Below, piece by piece: positions 32,472 to 42,038 of a stretch of 64,000 nt of DNA; position 1 is the stretch's first letter, and every line of letters begins with the position of its first letter. A program made the position numbers and the translations under genes. The stretch is from DTYU01 sp040756575 (lineage in GTDB: Bacteria > Bacillota > Desulfotomaculia > Desulfotomaculales > Ammonificaceae), in contig JBFLYP010000007.1 of the NCBI GenBank assembly GCA_040756575.1, forward strand, positions 1 through 64,000, in the 5' to 3' direction. Under the pieces are notes generated by a model. That model did no database searches, had not been told where the DNA came from, and saw only the letters and a list, made by a program, of their open reading frames with translations.

Positions 32472-34700
32472 GTGGCACAAAAAATAGGCGCTTACATATG
32501 CACCGGCTGCGGGCTCGGTGAAGCCCTCAACATCGAGGCCTTAGCCAAAGTGGCCACAGGGGAATATAAGATAGGGGTCTGCAAGACTCACGAATTCCTC
32601 TGCGGCCCGGAAGGCGCAGCCATGATAAAGGAAGACATCGAAAAGGAAGGCCTGAACGGTGTGGTGATCGCCGCCTGCTCGCCGCGGGTAAATACTGACG
32701 TCTTTAATTTTCCGCCGGAAATAGTTTACGACAGGGTTAACTTACGGGAACAGTGCATCTGGTGTCATCCGGCCAATGACGAGGACACACAGATGTTAGC
32801 CGAAGACCAGTTCCGGATGGGGATAGTCAAGGTCAAAGAGGCCAACCCGCCGGATCCTTATAAAGTTGAGGAAATGGCCACCACAGTCCTGGTGGTCGGC
32901 GGGGGGTTGGCCGGGATCACAGCCGCGCTTGAAACCGCCAAAGCCGGGCGCAAGGCCATCCTTGTGGAAAAGAACGATACGCTCGGCGGCTGGGCCGCAC
33001 GACTCTACAAGCAGGTGTCGTTGCGCCCGCCGTATAACGAACTGGAAGATCCGGATATCCGGATTCGCATTCAAGAGGTCCAGAGCAACCCGAATATTAA
33101 GGTGTATACGGGCGCAAAAATGGAAAAGATCAGCGGTGCGCCCGGGATGTTCACTGCTTCTATCGCGACAAAGTCCGGTACGGTCACCGAGAGGGTAGGG
33201 GCAATTGTGCTGGCCACCGGCGCGGAACCGTACGACCCAACCAAACTTGAAGGTTTAGGATACGGTAAGTATACCAACGTTATTACGACCGACAGATTGG
33301 AGGAAATGGCGGCTAAAGGGAAGATCGTCCGCCCCTCCGACGGGAAAGAGGTGGAGAGTGTATCCTTTATCCTGTGCGCCGGTTCCCGTGATCCGGAACA
33401 TCTTCCTTATTGCTCCTCCACTTGCTGTATCGATTCCCTGAAGCAAGCGATTTACGTTAAAAAACAGAATCCTCAGGCTGCAGTGTACGTTTTCTTCAAA
33501 GACCTGCGGGCGCCGGGATTTCATGAATATCTTTACAAGCGTGCGCAGGAGTTGGGCGTCGTCTTCTTCCGTACCGAAAGTCCGAAGATCGAGGAAGGCG
33601 CCAACGGCTTGGTTATCCGTGCAAAAGACGTGCTGGTCAACGACGAGATCGAGGCCGACGGGATCGACCTGGTGGTATTAGCGACCGGCATGGTTTCCAC
33701 CGCGTCCTTTGGTGAGATGATGCTGTCGGCAGCAGAGGAAGAGGAAGATAAAAAGGGAAGCGGAATCGCCACAGTCCGTCCCGATACCTACTTTAAATCT
33801 GACTTGTTAAACCTTGATTACCGCCAGGGACCGGAACTGCCTATGTTGAAGTACGGGTTCCCCGACTCCCACTTCATCTGCTTCCCGTTTGAGACACGGC
33901 GCACCGGCATTTACGCCGCCGGTAGCGTACGCGCACCGATGGACATGCAGACCACGATCAGGGACGCCACCGGGGCAGCTCTTAAGGCAATACAGTGTAT
34001 CGAGTTGACCAGCAGGAGTGTCGCAGTGCACCCGCGCGTCTGGGATAACTCGGTTACCGAATTCTTTATGCAAAACTGCACGCAGTGCAAGCGGTGTACG
34101 GTGGAGTGCCCGTTCGGCGCCATTAACGAGGACGAGAAGGCCAACCCGCTGCCGAACCCGACCCGTTGCCGCAGGTGTGCGACCTGCATGGGAGCCTGCC
34201 CGCAGCGGATCATCTCCTTTAAAAACTATAACGTCAACCAGATCGGCAACATGATCAAGGCGATTGAGGTGCCGGAGGAGGACGAAGAGAAACCGAGGAT
34301 TGTGGTAATAGTCTGCGAAAACGACGCCTACCCGGCGCTCGATATGGTCGGCATCAACCGTCTTACGCTGAGCCCGTGGATCCGGGTTATCCCGCTTAGG
34401 TGCATGGGTTCGATGAACCTGGTCTGGATCAGTGACTCGCTGGCGAAGGGCATCGACGGCGTCCTCCTCCTGGGCTGCCGCCACGATGAAGACTACCAGT
34501 GCCACTTTGTAAAGGGCAGCGAGCTGTGTAATTACCGGTTGTCCAAGGTGTCGGAAACCCTCAGCCGGCTGGCGCTCGAACCCGAACGGATAAGGTTTGA
34601 GACAGTAGCGATTATGGACTACCATCGCCTCCCGGAGATCATCAACGAGTTCGCAAAAGAGATAGAGGAAATGGATCCCAACCCGTATAAGGGCTTCTAA
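32472..34700 (+). CDS. qmoB: Quinone-interacting oxidoreductase subunit QmoB
   Basis: QmoB combines an HdrA-like flavoprotein with an MvhD-like tail. The 742-residue protein has an N-terminal region (about 1-125: ICTGCGLGEAL, CKTHEFLCGPEG, CSPR), an FAD motif VLVVGGGLAGITAALETAKAG (about 137-157) and LCAGSRDPEHLPYCSSTCC. A ferredoxin part follows, CTQCKRCTVECPFGAI and CRRCATCMGACPQRI (about 537-577). The MvhD-like domain (about 610-742) holds CENDAYPALD and LLGCRHDEDYQCHFVKGSE. GTG 32472 has GGGGAGGTAATACC upstream. It should receive electrons from QmoC and pass them toward AprB. Confidence 0.96.
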   Translation: MAQKIGAYICTGCGLGEALNIEALAKVATGEYKIGVCKTHEFLCGPEGAAMIKEDIEKEGLNGVVIAACSPRVNTDVFNFPPEIVYDRVNLREQCIWCHPANDEDTQMLAEDQFRMGIVKVKEANPPDPYKVEEMATTVLVVGGGLAGITAALETAKAGRKAILVEKNDTLGGWAARLYKQVSLRPPYNELEDPDIRIRIQEVQSNPNIKVYTGAKMEKISGAPGMFTASIATKSGTVTERVGAIVLATGAEPYDPTKLEGLGYGKYTNVITTDRLEEMAAKGKIVRPSDGKEVESVSFILCAGSRDPEHLPYCSSTCCIDSLKQAIYVKKQNPQAAVYVFFKDLRAPGFHEYLYKRAQELGVVFFRTESPKIEEGANGLVIRAKDVLVNDEIEADGIDLVVLATGMVSTASFGEMMLSAAEEEEDKKGSGIATVRPDTYFKSDLLNLDYRQGPELPMLKYGFPDSHFICFPFETRRTGIYAAGSVRAPMDMQTTIRDATGAALKAIQCIELTSRSVAVHPRVWDNSVTEFFMQNCTQCKRCTVECPFGAINEDEKANPLPNPTRCRRCATCMGACPQRIISFKNYNVNQIGNMIKAIEVPEEDEEKPRIVVIVCENDAYPALDMVGINRLTLSPWIRVIPLRCMGSMNLVWISDSLAKGIDGVLLLGCRHDEDYQCHFVKGSELCNYRLSKVSETLSRLALEPERIRFETVAIMDYHRLPEIINEFAKEIEEMDPNPYKGF

Positions 34701-34704
34701 TGGA

Positions 34705-34766
34705 ATGGGGCCGAAAGAGGCGAATATATTTTCAAGCGGAAACGTTGTTAGCCGGCAGGGCCCCAT
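34705..34766 (+). promoter_or_regulatory. Hairpin between qmoB and qmoC
   Basis: ATGGGGCC (34705-34712) pairs with GGCCCCAT (34759-34766) across a 46-base loop. No T-run follows. It could mark an RNA processing or stability point that sets different QmoB and QmoC amounts. Confidence 0.4.
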
Positions 34767-34873
34767 GACCGGCAGACGGGCAGGGGCTCTGCACCGGCTG
34801 TACGTTCAGCCTGAATCTGTAATCCGGGGTTTCAAAACAAACGAATTATGCAAACCGTAGGAGGGAAAAGGGA

Positions 34874-36082
34874 GTGGCTATCAGAGTAAATCCCAACTTA
34901 GCTAGAACCCTGCAAAAGTTTGGGGCTACAACGGCTACCCAGTGCTTCCATTGCGGGAACTGTACCGTCGTTTGTCCCCTCTCAACCGACGAAAACCAGT
35001 TCCCGCGCAGGTTTATGCGGTATACGCAGTTGGGAATGGAAGACAAACTTAAGAACGCCGCAGAACCGTGGCTCTGCTATTACTGTGGTGACTGCTCGAG
35101 GCTATGTCCGAGACAGGCGAACCCCGGCGAAGTCATGATGTCCATGCGGCGGTATCTAACCTCACTGTACGACTGGACCGGTTTATCGTTGAAGGTGTAC
35201 ACCAGCAAGTCTTTCGAATGGTTAACTGTGGCCGGCCTTTTCGCCGCTACACTCATACTCGTGTTCCTTTTACAGGGGTCGCCGTCATATGAGCATACCG
35301 AACTCCACAAGTTCATTCCCCGGTCCTACATCATCGTTGGAGGCATGCTTTTCGGTCTCGGCATAGCCGGCATGTTGTTCCTGAATGTATTACGCATGCA
35401 CAAGTCGATAATGAATAATACGGACAGTGAATACGGTGATTTCCTCTACATACCCCTGTCGCTTTATATCAAGGAATTGGGTACCTTCCTGTATCATTTC
35501 GTTTCCCAGAACAGGTTCAGCCAGTGTACAAATAAGGGCAGATACGTAAAGCATTTCTTACTGGTTTTAGGATTCCTCGTGTTTGCCGGTTATGCAGGCT
35601 TTATGGTAATTTACGAAGTGCTTGAGGTCGCGTTTAAAGAAGGACTCACCCAAGGACTCAAAGTGGCCTTCGTTACCGGCAGCCCGCATGCACTGTTCCC
35701 GTGGGGCCATCCCGTAAGGCTCCTTGAATACGCCGCCACAATCGCTGTGCTTTACGTAGTTGTAGAATCATTCCTTGGCAGGTTGGCAAAGAAAGAACCG
35801 CTCCATCAGCAGTCGCACTCAACAGATTGGACTTTCCTATTTCTGGTGGGCGGAACAGTAGTCACAGGCTTACTGACCCACATCTTCAGGAACATCGAAG
35901 GGATGGCAGCGGCAACCTACTGGAGTTTTGCCCTGCACCTCGCCTTTATCGTTACGTTATTTGTAGTGGGAGCCCTGTTCGCCAAGTGGGCACACGCTAT
36001 TTACAGACCACTTGCCCTTTATTTTATCAAGGTAAAAGAAAGCGCCCTGCAACTTCAGCGGGAGCAAAACATGTCCCTCTAA
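34874..36082 (+). CDS. qmoC: Quinone-interacting oxidoreductase membrane subunit QmoC
   Basis: QmoC fuses an HdrC-like iron-sulfur part to an HdrE-like b-type cytochrome membrane part and is the menaquinol-oxidising subunit. The 402-residue protein shows CFHCGNCTVVCP (about 24-35) and CYYCGDCSRLCP (about 68-79), then about six membrane helices (about 110-385) with histidines suited to heme ligation. GTG 34874 has AGGAGGGAAAAGGGA upstream. Gram-positive sulfate reducers are generally reported to lack QmoC and to carry HdrBC instead, so a full-length qmoC in a spore-former is notable. Confidence 0.94.
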   Translation: MAIRVNPNLARTLQKFGATTATQCFHCGNCTVVCPLSTDENQFPRRFMRYTQLGMEDKLKNAAEPWLCYYCGDCSRLCPRQANPGEVMMSMRRYLTSLYDWTGLSLKVYTSKSFEWLTVAGLFAATLILVFLLQGSPSYEHTELHKFIPRSYIIVGGMLFGLGIAGMLFLNVLRMHKSIMNNTDSEYGDFLYIPLSLYIKELGTFLYHFVSQNRFSQCTNKGRYVKHFLLVLGFLVFAGYAGFMVIYEVLEVAFKEGLTQGLKVAFVTGSPHALFPWGHPVRLLEYAATIAVLYVVVESFLGRLAKKEPLHQQSHSTDWTFLFLVGGTVVTGLLTHIFRNIEGMAAATYWSFALHLAFIVTLFVVGALFAKWAHAIYRPLALYFIKVKESALQLQREQNMSL

Positions 36083-36123
36083 ATGGGTTTTTCTATCAGG
36101 GAAGGAGCAGATCTAAAATGTAC

Positions 36124-36155
36124 GGGGAGATCGCGTGAATCTCCCCTATCTTTTT
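36124..36155 (+). terminator. Terminator after qmoC
   Basis: GGGGAGAT-CGCGTGA-ATCTCCCC is a perfect eight-pair stem followed by TATCTTTTT, 41 bases after the qmoC stop. Confidence 0.85.
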
Positions 36156-36160
36156 CAAAA

Positions 36161-36285
36161 GACGGCTTTGTAAACTTCGCCTGGCAATATCAGACGCCGG
36201 ATGTCGGATTCATCGGAAACCGCCTTGCGATTTCCCTGTCTCAGCGTTGCATGTCACAAAATCTCGGTCTCTCCTGGTCCGCTTA
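36161..36285. repeat. MITE-like element B, partial copy
   Basis: GTAAACTTCGCCTGGCAATA matches the left inner end of element B, followed by CAGACGCCGGATGTCGGAT heptamer-like units and a weak right part (GGTCTCTCCTGG). The outer termini are worn. Confidence 0.5.
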
Positions 36286-36401
36286 GGTACTCCACGTGCT
36301 GACGGCCGATGGCCGACGACTGTTTTCACGGCCTCCGGGCTTCCCAATACGGCTCTCGTACCGTAATTCGATGAGCTTACTTTGATAGCACCCTTTACGG
36401 C

Positions 36402-37187
36402 TTACGGCCGGTTTACGAAACCGAGCCGCATCGCACTTATATCAAGCGACACCGTTTTTACATCCTCCCAGAACAGGTCGAGGTGATTCTCCCCTGTCCT
36501 CCGCTCATCGATAGTTTTCAAATAACCTTTACAACGTTCGCATACATAAACCCGGTAAGCCCCCTCTTCAAACTGATAAAAGCTGAGTTCGTCCGGATCG
36601 GTGTTGCCGCAAAAGGGGCAGGCGGCGCGGACAAAACGCCACTCTGCACTGCAGAGCCCGCAATAAAGATAACGCCTGCCGTCGGCATCAATTCTCGAAA
36701 AATTCGGCTGGCCGCCGCAAACCGGGCAATTACCACCATTCCAAAGATCGAACCCGACCTCATGCCTCAAGTTTCGGGAGTAAGCGGCGAGCAGAATCCT
36801 CAGAACGTGACTGAAAGCGAACCCAAACACATCCGGAGGAACACCGTGATCCGGTTGTAAGAACGTTATCGCCTTCTCGTTACGGTTAAGCAGCGCATCA
36901 ATCAAAGACTTCCGGTCTACGGCATTTTCAGGCAGGTTCATGCGCAGCCGTTCCAAGTCTCGGGCCATTTCCGGCAGGTAGCGCGCGAGCGTCTCAAAAA
37001 CCAGGCCGGCAAGCGCGATAAATCCTTCCGGATCAACGAGCGGCGGTGCATATTCCAACAACGGGCGTTCTTTATTCCAGGATTCGATCAAAGCTACGTT
37101 AAGCGACAGTCCGTTTGCCGGTAATGAGATTTTCTCCAGCTCGCGGTAACAGTCGGCAAGGCGCTGCGGGAAAATAGGTTCCTTCAT
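36402..37187 (-). CDS. fdhE: Formate dehydrogenase accessory protein FdhE
   Basis: FdhE helps mature formate dehydrogenases. The 261-residue protein has a helical N-terminal half and a C-terminal rubredoxin-like metal-binding half with the family's cysteine pairs: CPVCGGQPNF, CGLCSAEWRF, CPFCGN and CERCKGYLKTID. No formate dehydrogenase genes are in the window. Many such enzymes in anaerobic Firmicutes contain selenocysteine, which bears indirectly on the UGA-containing gene at 26 kb. GGAGG lies about 19 bases from the ATG, an unusually long spacing. Confidence 0.92.
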   Translation of the reverse strand: MKEPIFPQRLADCYRELEKISLPANGLSLNVALIESWNKERPLLEYAPPLVDPEGFIALAGLVFETLARYLPEMARDLERLRMNLPENAVDRKSLIDALLNRNEKAITFLQPDHGVPPDVFGFAFSHVLRILLAAYSRNLRHEVGFDLWNGGNCPVCGGQPNFSRIDADGRRYLYCGLCSAEWRFVRAACPFCGNTDPDELSFYQFEEGAYRVYVCERCKGYLKTIDERRTGENHLDLFWEDVKTVSLDISAMRLGFVNRP

Positions 37188-37307
37188 TAAGATCTTTATT
37201 AGTTACCCTCCTGTAAACGCTCTTGAAACAGAATTATAACAAGCGCCCAAAAGATCCGCAATCTATCTCTTCTACCTTCGTTCGGCTTCTCACGTCTATT
37301 TATTAAC

Positions 37308-38609
37308 CTACTGTTTCACACCTTTGACGACCCGTTCGCCGTTGAAGCAAAAAACTACCCGCCTGCCGTCGTGAACCGTTTCAAGGTGCACAGGACGCAT
37401 CCACAAGCGGTAAACCTGCGCAAGCGCCCGCTCCATGTGGTGAAAGTCAAGCTCCACCCCCTCATAGACATGTTGAAGGTAGAGCTCACCCGCCCGGTTA
37501 TAATCGCCGTCAAGCACTACAATGTAAGGGTACCCCCCGTTTACAAGATTCGCCACCGCAGCCTCTCGCACCTGCTCCCATTCTTTGGTAACAACACGCC
37601 ACTCCTGGCCCCTCCGCCGGTATAAGTAAAGGTCGAGTTCTTCCACCAGTTCCTGCGTAAGGAAGTTTCGCAGGAAGGAAACGTCATTCTCCAGCGCCCG
37701 CACCTCAAAAAGACTCTCTGGACCCCAACGGCGCTCGATATCTTCGAGAATGCGCAGCCCCACGAGGTAAGGGTTCAAATACAGCCCCCCCGCGCGGATC
37801 AGCTCCGCATGCATCCTGGCAAATTCCAGCGCTTCCTCTTCCCGGAGATCGAGTTTGCGCATCAGGCGCACGTGCCAGTACGTAGCCCACCCCTCATTAA
37901 GTATCTTGGTCGTAAGCTGAGGCCAGAAATAAAGCGTTTCCTCGCGTACAATCCCGATGATATCCTTTTCCCACTCTTTGAGGGCCAACGAATTCCTCAT
38001 GATGAACAACAGTAGGTCCTTTTCAGGCTCGGAACTGGTCGGTTCCTCTTTGCCTGTCTTTGGGCCGGACCGACTCCGGCACTGGCCATGGCCCCCCGGC
38101 TGCGAACGATTGACAAAGCGGTGCGGGTCTACATGCTCCTGAATGGCAAGTACAGCGTCGAGAAACTCTTCAACCCTGCCGCGACCGTAAAGCATTTCGT
38201 ACTCTCGAATGCGCGCCGCCGCCTGGGCCATTGTCTCAAGCATCTCTCCCGAAGTGTGACTGAAGTACGCATTGTTTTTGAAGAAGTCGCTGTGGGCGAG
38301 GACGTGGGCTATGACAAGCTTGTTCTGGATAAGGGAGTTTCCGGATAGGAGGAAAGCATAGCACGGTCGGGTATTTATTACCATTTCGTAAATCCGGTTA
38401 AGCCCGTAATCATACTGGGTTTTGATCCTGTGATATGCTTTCCCGAAGCTCCAGTGCGAGTAGCGCGTCGGCATCCCGTAAGCACCGAAGGTGTAAATAA
38501 TTTCTGCCGGGCAGATCTCAAATCGCATCGGGTAGAAATCGAGCCCCTGCTCCCGCGCGCAGTGCATAATCTCGCTTATCGCCGTTTCCACGGCTTCAAG
38601 TTCGCCCAT
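37308..38609 (-). CDS. spoVR: SpoVR family protein
   Basis: SpoVR is needed for normal spore cortex in Bacillus; its biochemical role is unknown. The 433-residue protein shows the family segments YPMRFEICPAEIIYTFGAYGMPTRYSHWSFGK (as two overlapping patterns YPMRFEICP and GMPTRYSHWSFGK), VIAHVLAHSDFFKNN and LNEGWATYWHVRLMRKL. ATG 38609 has GGAAGGTGAG upstream; the frame extends 24 codons farther without support. It forms a co-directional set with yhbH and prkA, the order also known as yeaG-yeaH-ycgB in enterobacteria. Confidence 0.95.
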   Translation of the reverse strand: MGELEAVETAISEIMHCAREQGLDFYPMRFEICPAEIIYTFGAYGMPTRYSHWSFGKAYHRIKTQYDYGLNRIYEMVINTRPCYAFLLSGNSLIQNKLVIAHVLAHSDFFKNNAYFSHTSGEMLETMAQAAARIREYEMLYGRGRVEEFLDAVLAIQEHVDPHRFVNRSQPGGHGQCRSRSGPKTGKEEPTSSEPEKDLLLFIMRNSLALKEWEKDIIGIVREETLYFWPQLTTKILNEGWATYWHVRLMRKLDLREEEALEFARMHAELIRAGGLYLNPYLVGLRILEDIERRWGPESLFEVRALENDVSFLRNFLTQELVEELDLYLYRRRGQEWRVVTKEWEQVREAAVANLVNGGYPYIVVLDGDYNRAGELYLQHVYEGVELDFHHMERALAQVYRLWMRPVHLETVHDGRRVVFCFNGERVVKGVKQ

Positions 38610-38661
38610 CGCTCTCACCTTCCTAAAGCTCACGGGGAGTAAGGTCGAACGAAAGAGTGCG

Positions 38662-39789
38662 TCACCCTCTTTCCTTAGCAAAAAAGGTTTTCAACGTTTT
38701 GTAAATGTCCCCTTTATCACGGAGCGTCGACATGACAAAGCGCGGGTGGTTAATAACCCTGTACGCAGTTTTTAACGTGCTGGTGTAGTAATAAGGGCCC
38801 TCAATCTCCCCGTACCCTACAAGATTTGCTACCTTAAGCAACTCCCCGACCAATTTAACGCAAGAATCGTTATCCGTGGTAAGGTTATCTCCGTCGGAAA
38901 AGTGAAAGGCGTATATGTTATAATCGCTCGGTGGATAGCGCTCGGCAATGATTTCGAGTGCTAACTTGTATACAGCTGAACATTTTGTCCCGCCGCTCTC
39001 TCCTTTACAAAAAAACTCTTCTTCCGTTGTTTCCTGTGCCTCAGTGTGGTGTGACAGGAAGACCATTTCGACGTTGTGGTAATTGACCCGTAAAAACCGT
39101 ACCGTCCAGAAGAAAAAGCAGCGGGCGATATACTTCTCAAAAGGCCCCATCGATCCGGAGGTATCCATCATCGCTAAAACCACAGCGCTGGATTCGGGAG
39201 ATCTGCGGATATTCCAGGTGCGAAACCGCAGGTCTTCGGGGCGTATTCCGTCAAAACCCGGACTTCCTTTTATCGCGTTTCGCCGCAGCACCGTGAGCAG
39301 CGTACGCTTGCGGTCTATATTGGTGGAAAGCCCAGTCTTTCGAATGTCCGAAAACTCTCTGGCGTCGCACATCATCCGGGGTTTCCGTCTGGGTTCAAGA
39401 TGTGGCAGGCTCAACTCCTCAAATACGATGTCGGCGATTTCTTCCACGGTGACCTCAGCCTCATAATAGTCGATCCCCGGCTCCTCTCCAACTCCTTTCC
39501 CCTTTCCGTGAGCCTTTCCCGGCAGGATTCGATCACCTACCTTGGTATTCCCGTCGCCCTGGCCTACATGCAGCATCTTATTATGGTCGAACCGGAAACG
39601 GTATTCTTCCAGCGAGCGGATGGGTATTTTTACTATTTTCCGTCCATTTGTAAGGATGATGCTTTCCTCAGTAATAATTTCAGGCAGTTTCTTCCGAATG
39701 GCCTCCCTAACCTTTTCCTGGTGCCGCCGCGCATCGATTTCCCCTTTGCGGTGCAGCGTCCAGTCTTCACGGCTGACGGTGAATTCCAT
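38662..39789 (-). CDS. yhbH: YhbH/YeaH family protein (DUF444)
   Basis: The 375-residue protein matches DUF444, a family tied to sporulation (YhbH) or stress (YeaH), always near PrkA. An N-terminal part with RRHQEKVREAIRKKLPEIITEE is followed by a Gly/Lys-rich link (GKAHGKGKGVGEEPG). Then comes a von Willebrand A-like domain with a MIDAS-type DTSGSMG motif (about 218-224). ATG 39789 has GGAGGTGGTTGGC upstream. It lies 52 bases before spoVR and 108 bases after prkA. Confidence 0.94.
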   Translation of the reverse strand: MEFTVSREDWTLHRKGEIDARRHQEKVREAIRKKLPEIITEESIILTNGRKIVKIPIRSLEEYRFRFDHNKMLHVGQGDGNTKVGDRILPGKAHGKGKGVGEEPGIDYYEAEVTVEEIADIVFEELSLPHLEPRRKPRMMCDAREFSDIRKTGLSTNIDRKRTLLTVLRRNAIKGSPGFDGIRPEDLRFRTWNIRRSPESSAVVLAMMDTSGSMGPFEKYIARCFFFWTVRFLRVNYHNVEMVFLSHHTEAQETTEEEFFCKGESGGTKCSAVYKLALEIIAERYPPSDYNIYAFHFSDGDNLTTDNDSCVKLVGELLKVANLVGYGEIEGPYYYTSTLKTAYRVINHPRFVMSTLRDKGDIYKTLKTFFAKERG

Positions 39790-39897
39790 GCCAACCACCT
39801 CCAGAAAAGCGCTCGAAAAAGAGGACAGTCCACTCTTTTGAAGCCAAAATTCAACGTCGGAAGCCGGAAGAAGAAAAGTGAAATTCAAAATCAAACT

Positions 39898-41793
39898 TTA
39901 CCGGCTTAAGAGACTGCCGACATACTTCAGCAACTCATTGGCACACACCGGGCAATAACCGTATTCCGAAATCAGCCGTTCGCTGACAACGCTCAAACGC
40001 TTCAACTGCTCGGCGTCAGGGGTTTTTGTTGAGGTCGTTATCTTAATGACGTCCTTTAAGTCGGCGAAAAGCTTCTTTTCGATGGCCTCCCTGAGCCGTT
40101 CATGTGCCGTGTACTCAAAACGCCGTCCCTTCCGTGCATAGCTTGACAACCGGATGAGGATTTCCTCTCGGAAGCTTTTTTTCGCCGTGTCGCTGATGCC
40201 TATCTGTTCCTCTATGGAGCGCATTAGCCGCTCGTCCGGTTCAAGCTCCTCGTCGGTGATCGGGTCGCGGACCCTTACGCCGCTGCAGTAGGCCTCCACG
40301 TTGTCCAGGTAGTTGTTAAAAAGTACCCGCGCAGACTCTTCGAACGAGTAAACAAATGCCTTCTGAACCTCCCTTTTGGCGATCTCGTCGTACTCACGCC
40401 GTGCAACCGAGATATAGTTCAAAAGGCGTTCCCGTTCCTCCGGCGTGATTGAAGGGTGTTGGTCAAGTCCGTCCTTCATCGCCCGCAAGACATCGAGGGC
40501 ACCGATACACCGTGTTTCGGTGCGTATAAGCGCCGAACAAAGCCGATTGATTACGTACCGCGGGTCTACACCGCTCATCCCTTCATCCGGGTATTCGGCC
40601 ATCAGTTCCGCCACGTCCTTTTGCTTGAAGCCCTCCACGTCTTCGCCGTCGTACAGCTTCATCTTCTTAACAATGTCCATCCCCTGCTTTCTCGACTCCT
40701 TGAGTCGCGACAACACGGAGAAAATGGCTGCAACTCTCAGGGCGTGCGGCGCGATGTGAATATCCCTGAGGTCACTTTGCCCGATCAGCTTGGCATAGAT
40801 CTTAATCTCGTCGGAAACACGGAGGTTATATGGAATCTTGATCACGATCATCCGTGAAAGGAGCGCCTCGTTCTTTTTGTTGCTGATAAAGGCCTTGTAT
40901 TCCGCCTCGTTAGAGTGAGCGATTATCAGTTCGTCGGCATAAATCAAAGCGAAGCGGCCGGCTTTAAAGTTCCCCTCCTGGGACAGCGACAGCAGGTTCC
41001 AGAGAAAGCGTTCGTCACATTTAAGCATCTCCTGAAATTCCATAATTCCCCGGTTGGCAATGTTGAGCTCACCGTCGAAACGGTACGCGCGGGGGTCTGA
41101 TTCCGACCCGTACTCGGTTATGGTGGAAAAATCGATGCTCCCGGTAAGTTCCGCAATATCCTGGGACTTTGGGTCCGAAGGGGTGAAGGTCCCGATGCCA
41201 ATTCTTTTCTCTTCCGAGAATAGAATCCGCTCCACGGGGACATCCTCGACCCGACCGCCGAACTCCGTATCCACCCGGAGCCGGCAAACCGGGCAGAGGT
41301 CTCCTTCAATATTTACTCCGTACTCCCGCTGGAACTCCTCTCGGAGTTCACGCGGAATAAGGTGCAGCGGTTCTTCGTGCATCGGGCAACCTTTAATGCC
41401 GTACACAGCCCCCGCGTCGGTCCGGGTGTACTTTTCCAGCCCCCGCTTCAGCATGTTGACCAGGGTTGACTTGCCGCCGCTGACCGGTCCCATTAACAGG
41501 AGAATTCGCTTGCGTACATCAAGTCGTCGCGCAGCCGGATGAAAGTACTCTTCGACTAATTTCTCCAGGGTACGGTCAAGACCGAAAATCTCGTCGGCAA
41601 AAAAACGGTACCTTTTCTGCCCGTTGCTCTCCTCGACCCCTGCCGCACGGATCATGTTATACAAACGGCTGTGCGCAAGCTGGCATATGTGCGGATTTTC
41701 ACGCACCAGCTCAAGATATTCCCGGAAGGTTCCTTCCCAGGCCAAGCGACGTTCGAAATTCCGATGGTCTTCTAAACGTCTGAAAAAATCCAA
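39898..41793 (-). CDS. prkA: PrkA family AAA+ serine protein kinase/protease
   Basis: PrkA was described as a serine protein kinase and more recently as an AAA+ protein with protease activity; in Bacillus it is part of the sigma-E/sigma-K sporulation programme. The 631-residue protein has the AAA domain (Walker A GPVSGGKSTLVNML, about 104-117), the metal-like cysteine pair CPVCRLRVDTEFGG, and a C-terminal kinase-like region (about 400-631). It ends in a YCPVCANELLKYVG stretch. The start is TTG at 41793 with GGGGAGGGGTAGGT upstream. It leads the set prkA-yhbH-spoVR. Confidence 0.95.
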   Translation of the reverse strand: MDFFRRLEDHRNFERRLAWEGTFREYLELVRENPHICQLAHSRLYNMIRAAGVEESNGQKRYRFFADEIFGLDRTLEKLVEEYFHPAARRLDVRKRILLLMGPVSGGKSTLVNMLKRGLEKYTRTDAGAVYGIKGCPMHEEPLHLIPRELREEFQREYGVNIEGDLCPVCRLRVDTEFGGRVEDVPVERILFSEEKRIGIGTFTPSDPKSQDIAELTGSIDFSTITEYGSESDPRAYRFDGELNIANRGIMEFQEMLKCDERFLWNLLSLSQEGNFKAGRFALIYADELIIAHSNEAEYKAFISNKKNEALLSRMIVIKIPYNLRVSDEIKIYAKLIGQSDLRDIHIAPHALRVAAIFSVLSRLKESRKQGMDIVKKMKLYDGEDVEGFKQKDVAELMAEYPDEGMSGVDPRYVINRLCSALIRTETRCIGALDVLRAMKDGLDQHPSITPEERERLLNYISVARREYDEIAKREVQKAFVYSFEESARVLFNNYLDNVEAYCSGVRVRDPITDEELEPDERLMRSIEEQIGISDTAKKSFREEILIRLSSYARKGRRFEYTAHERLREAIEKKLFADLKDVIKITTSTKTPDAEQLKRLSVVSERLISEYGYCPVCANELLKYVGSLLSR

Positions 41794-42038
41794 ACCTACC
41801 CCTCCCCGAGCGTTTACTTGCCATTAATGGTGAGCGGTTAGAATTCGGGGTTGTCATGCCGGGTGTAAAACGATTCCAAAACCTCGTCTGCAGCGAGTGG
41901 AATTTGAAGTCGAGACCTGTGCCTGTTTGAAATATATGCTCCCCCCTGAGGAAAAAGGACGACCGCTGGCTCTGCTGATTTCAGAAACAGCCCGGCGGGA
42001 AAACGCCGTACCGGCCGCATGAATATACTGTCAAATAA

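Noticed and set aside
33807..34766. 319-codon minus-strand frame opposite qmoB
   Set aside because: Shadow of qmoB; high His/Arg composition and no start signal.
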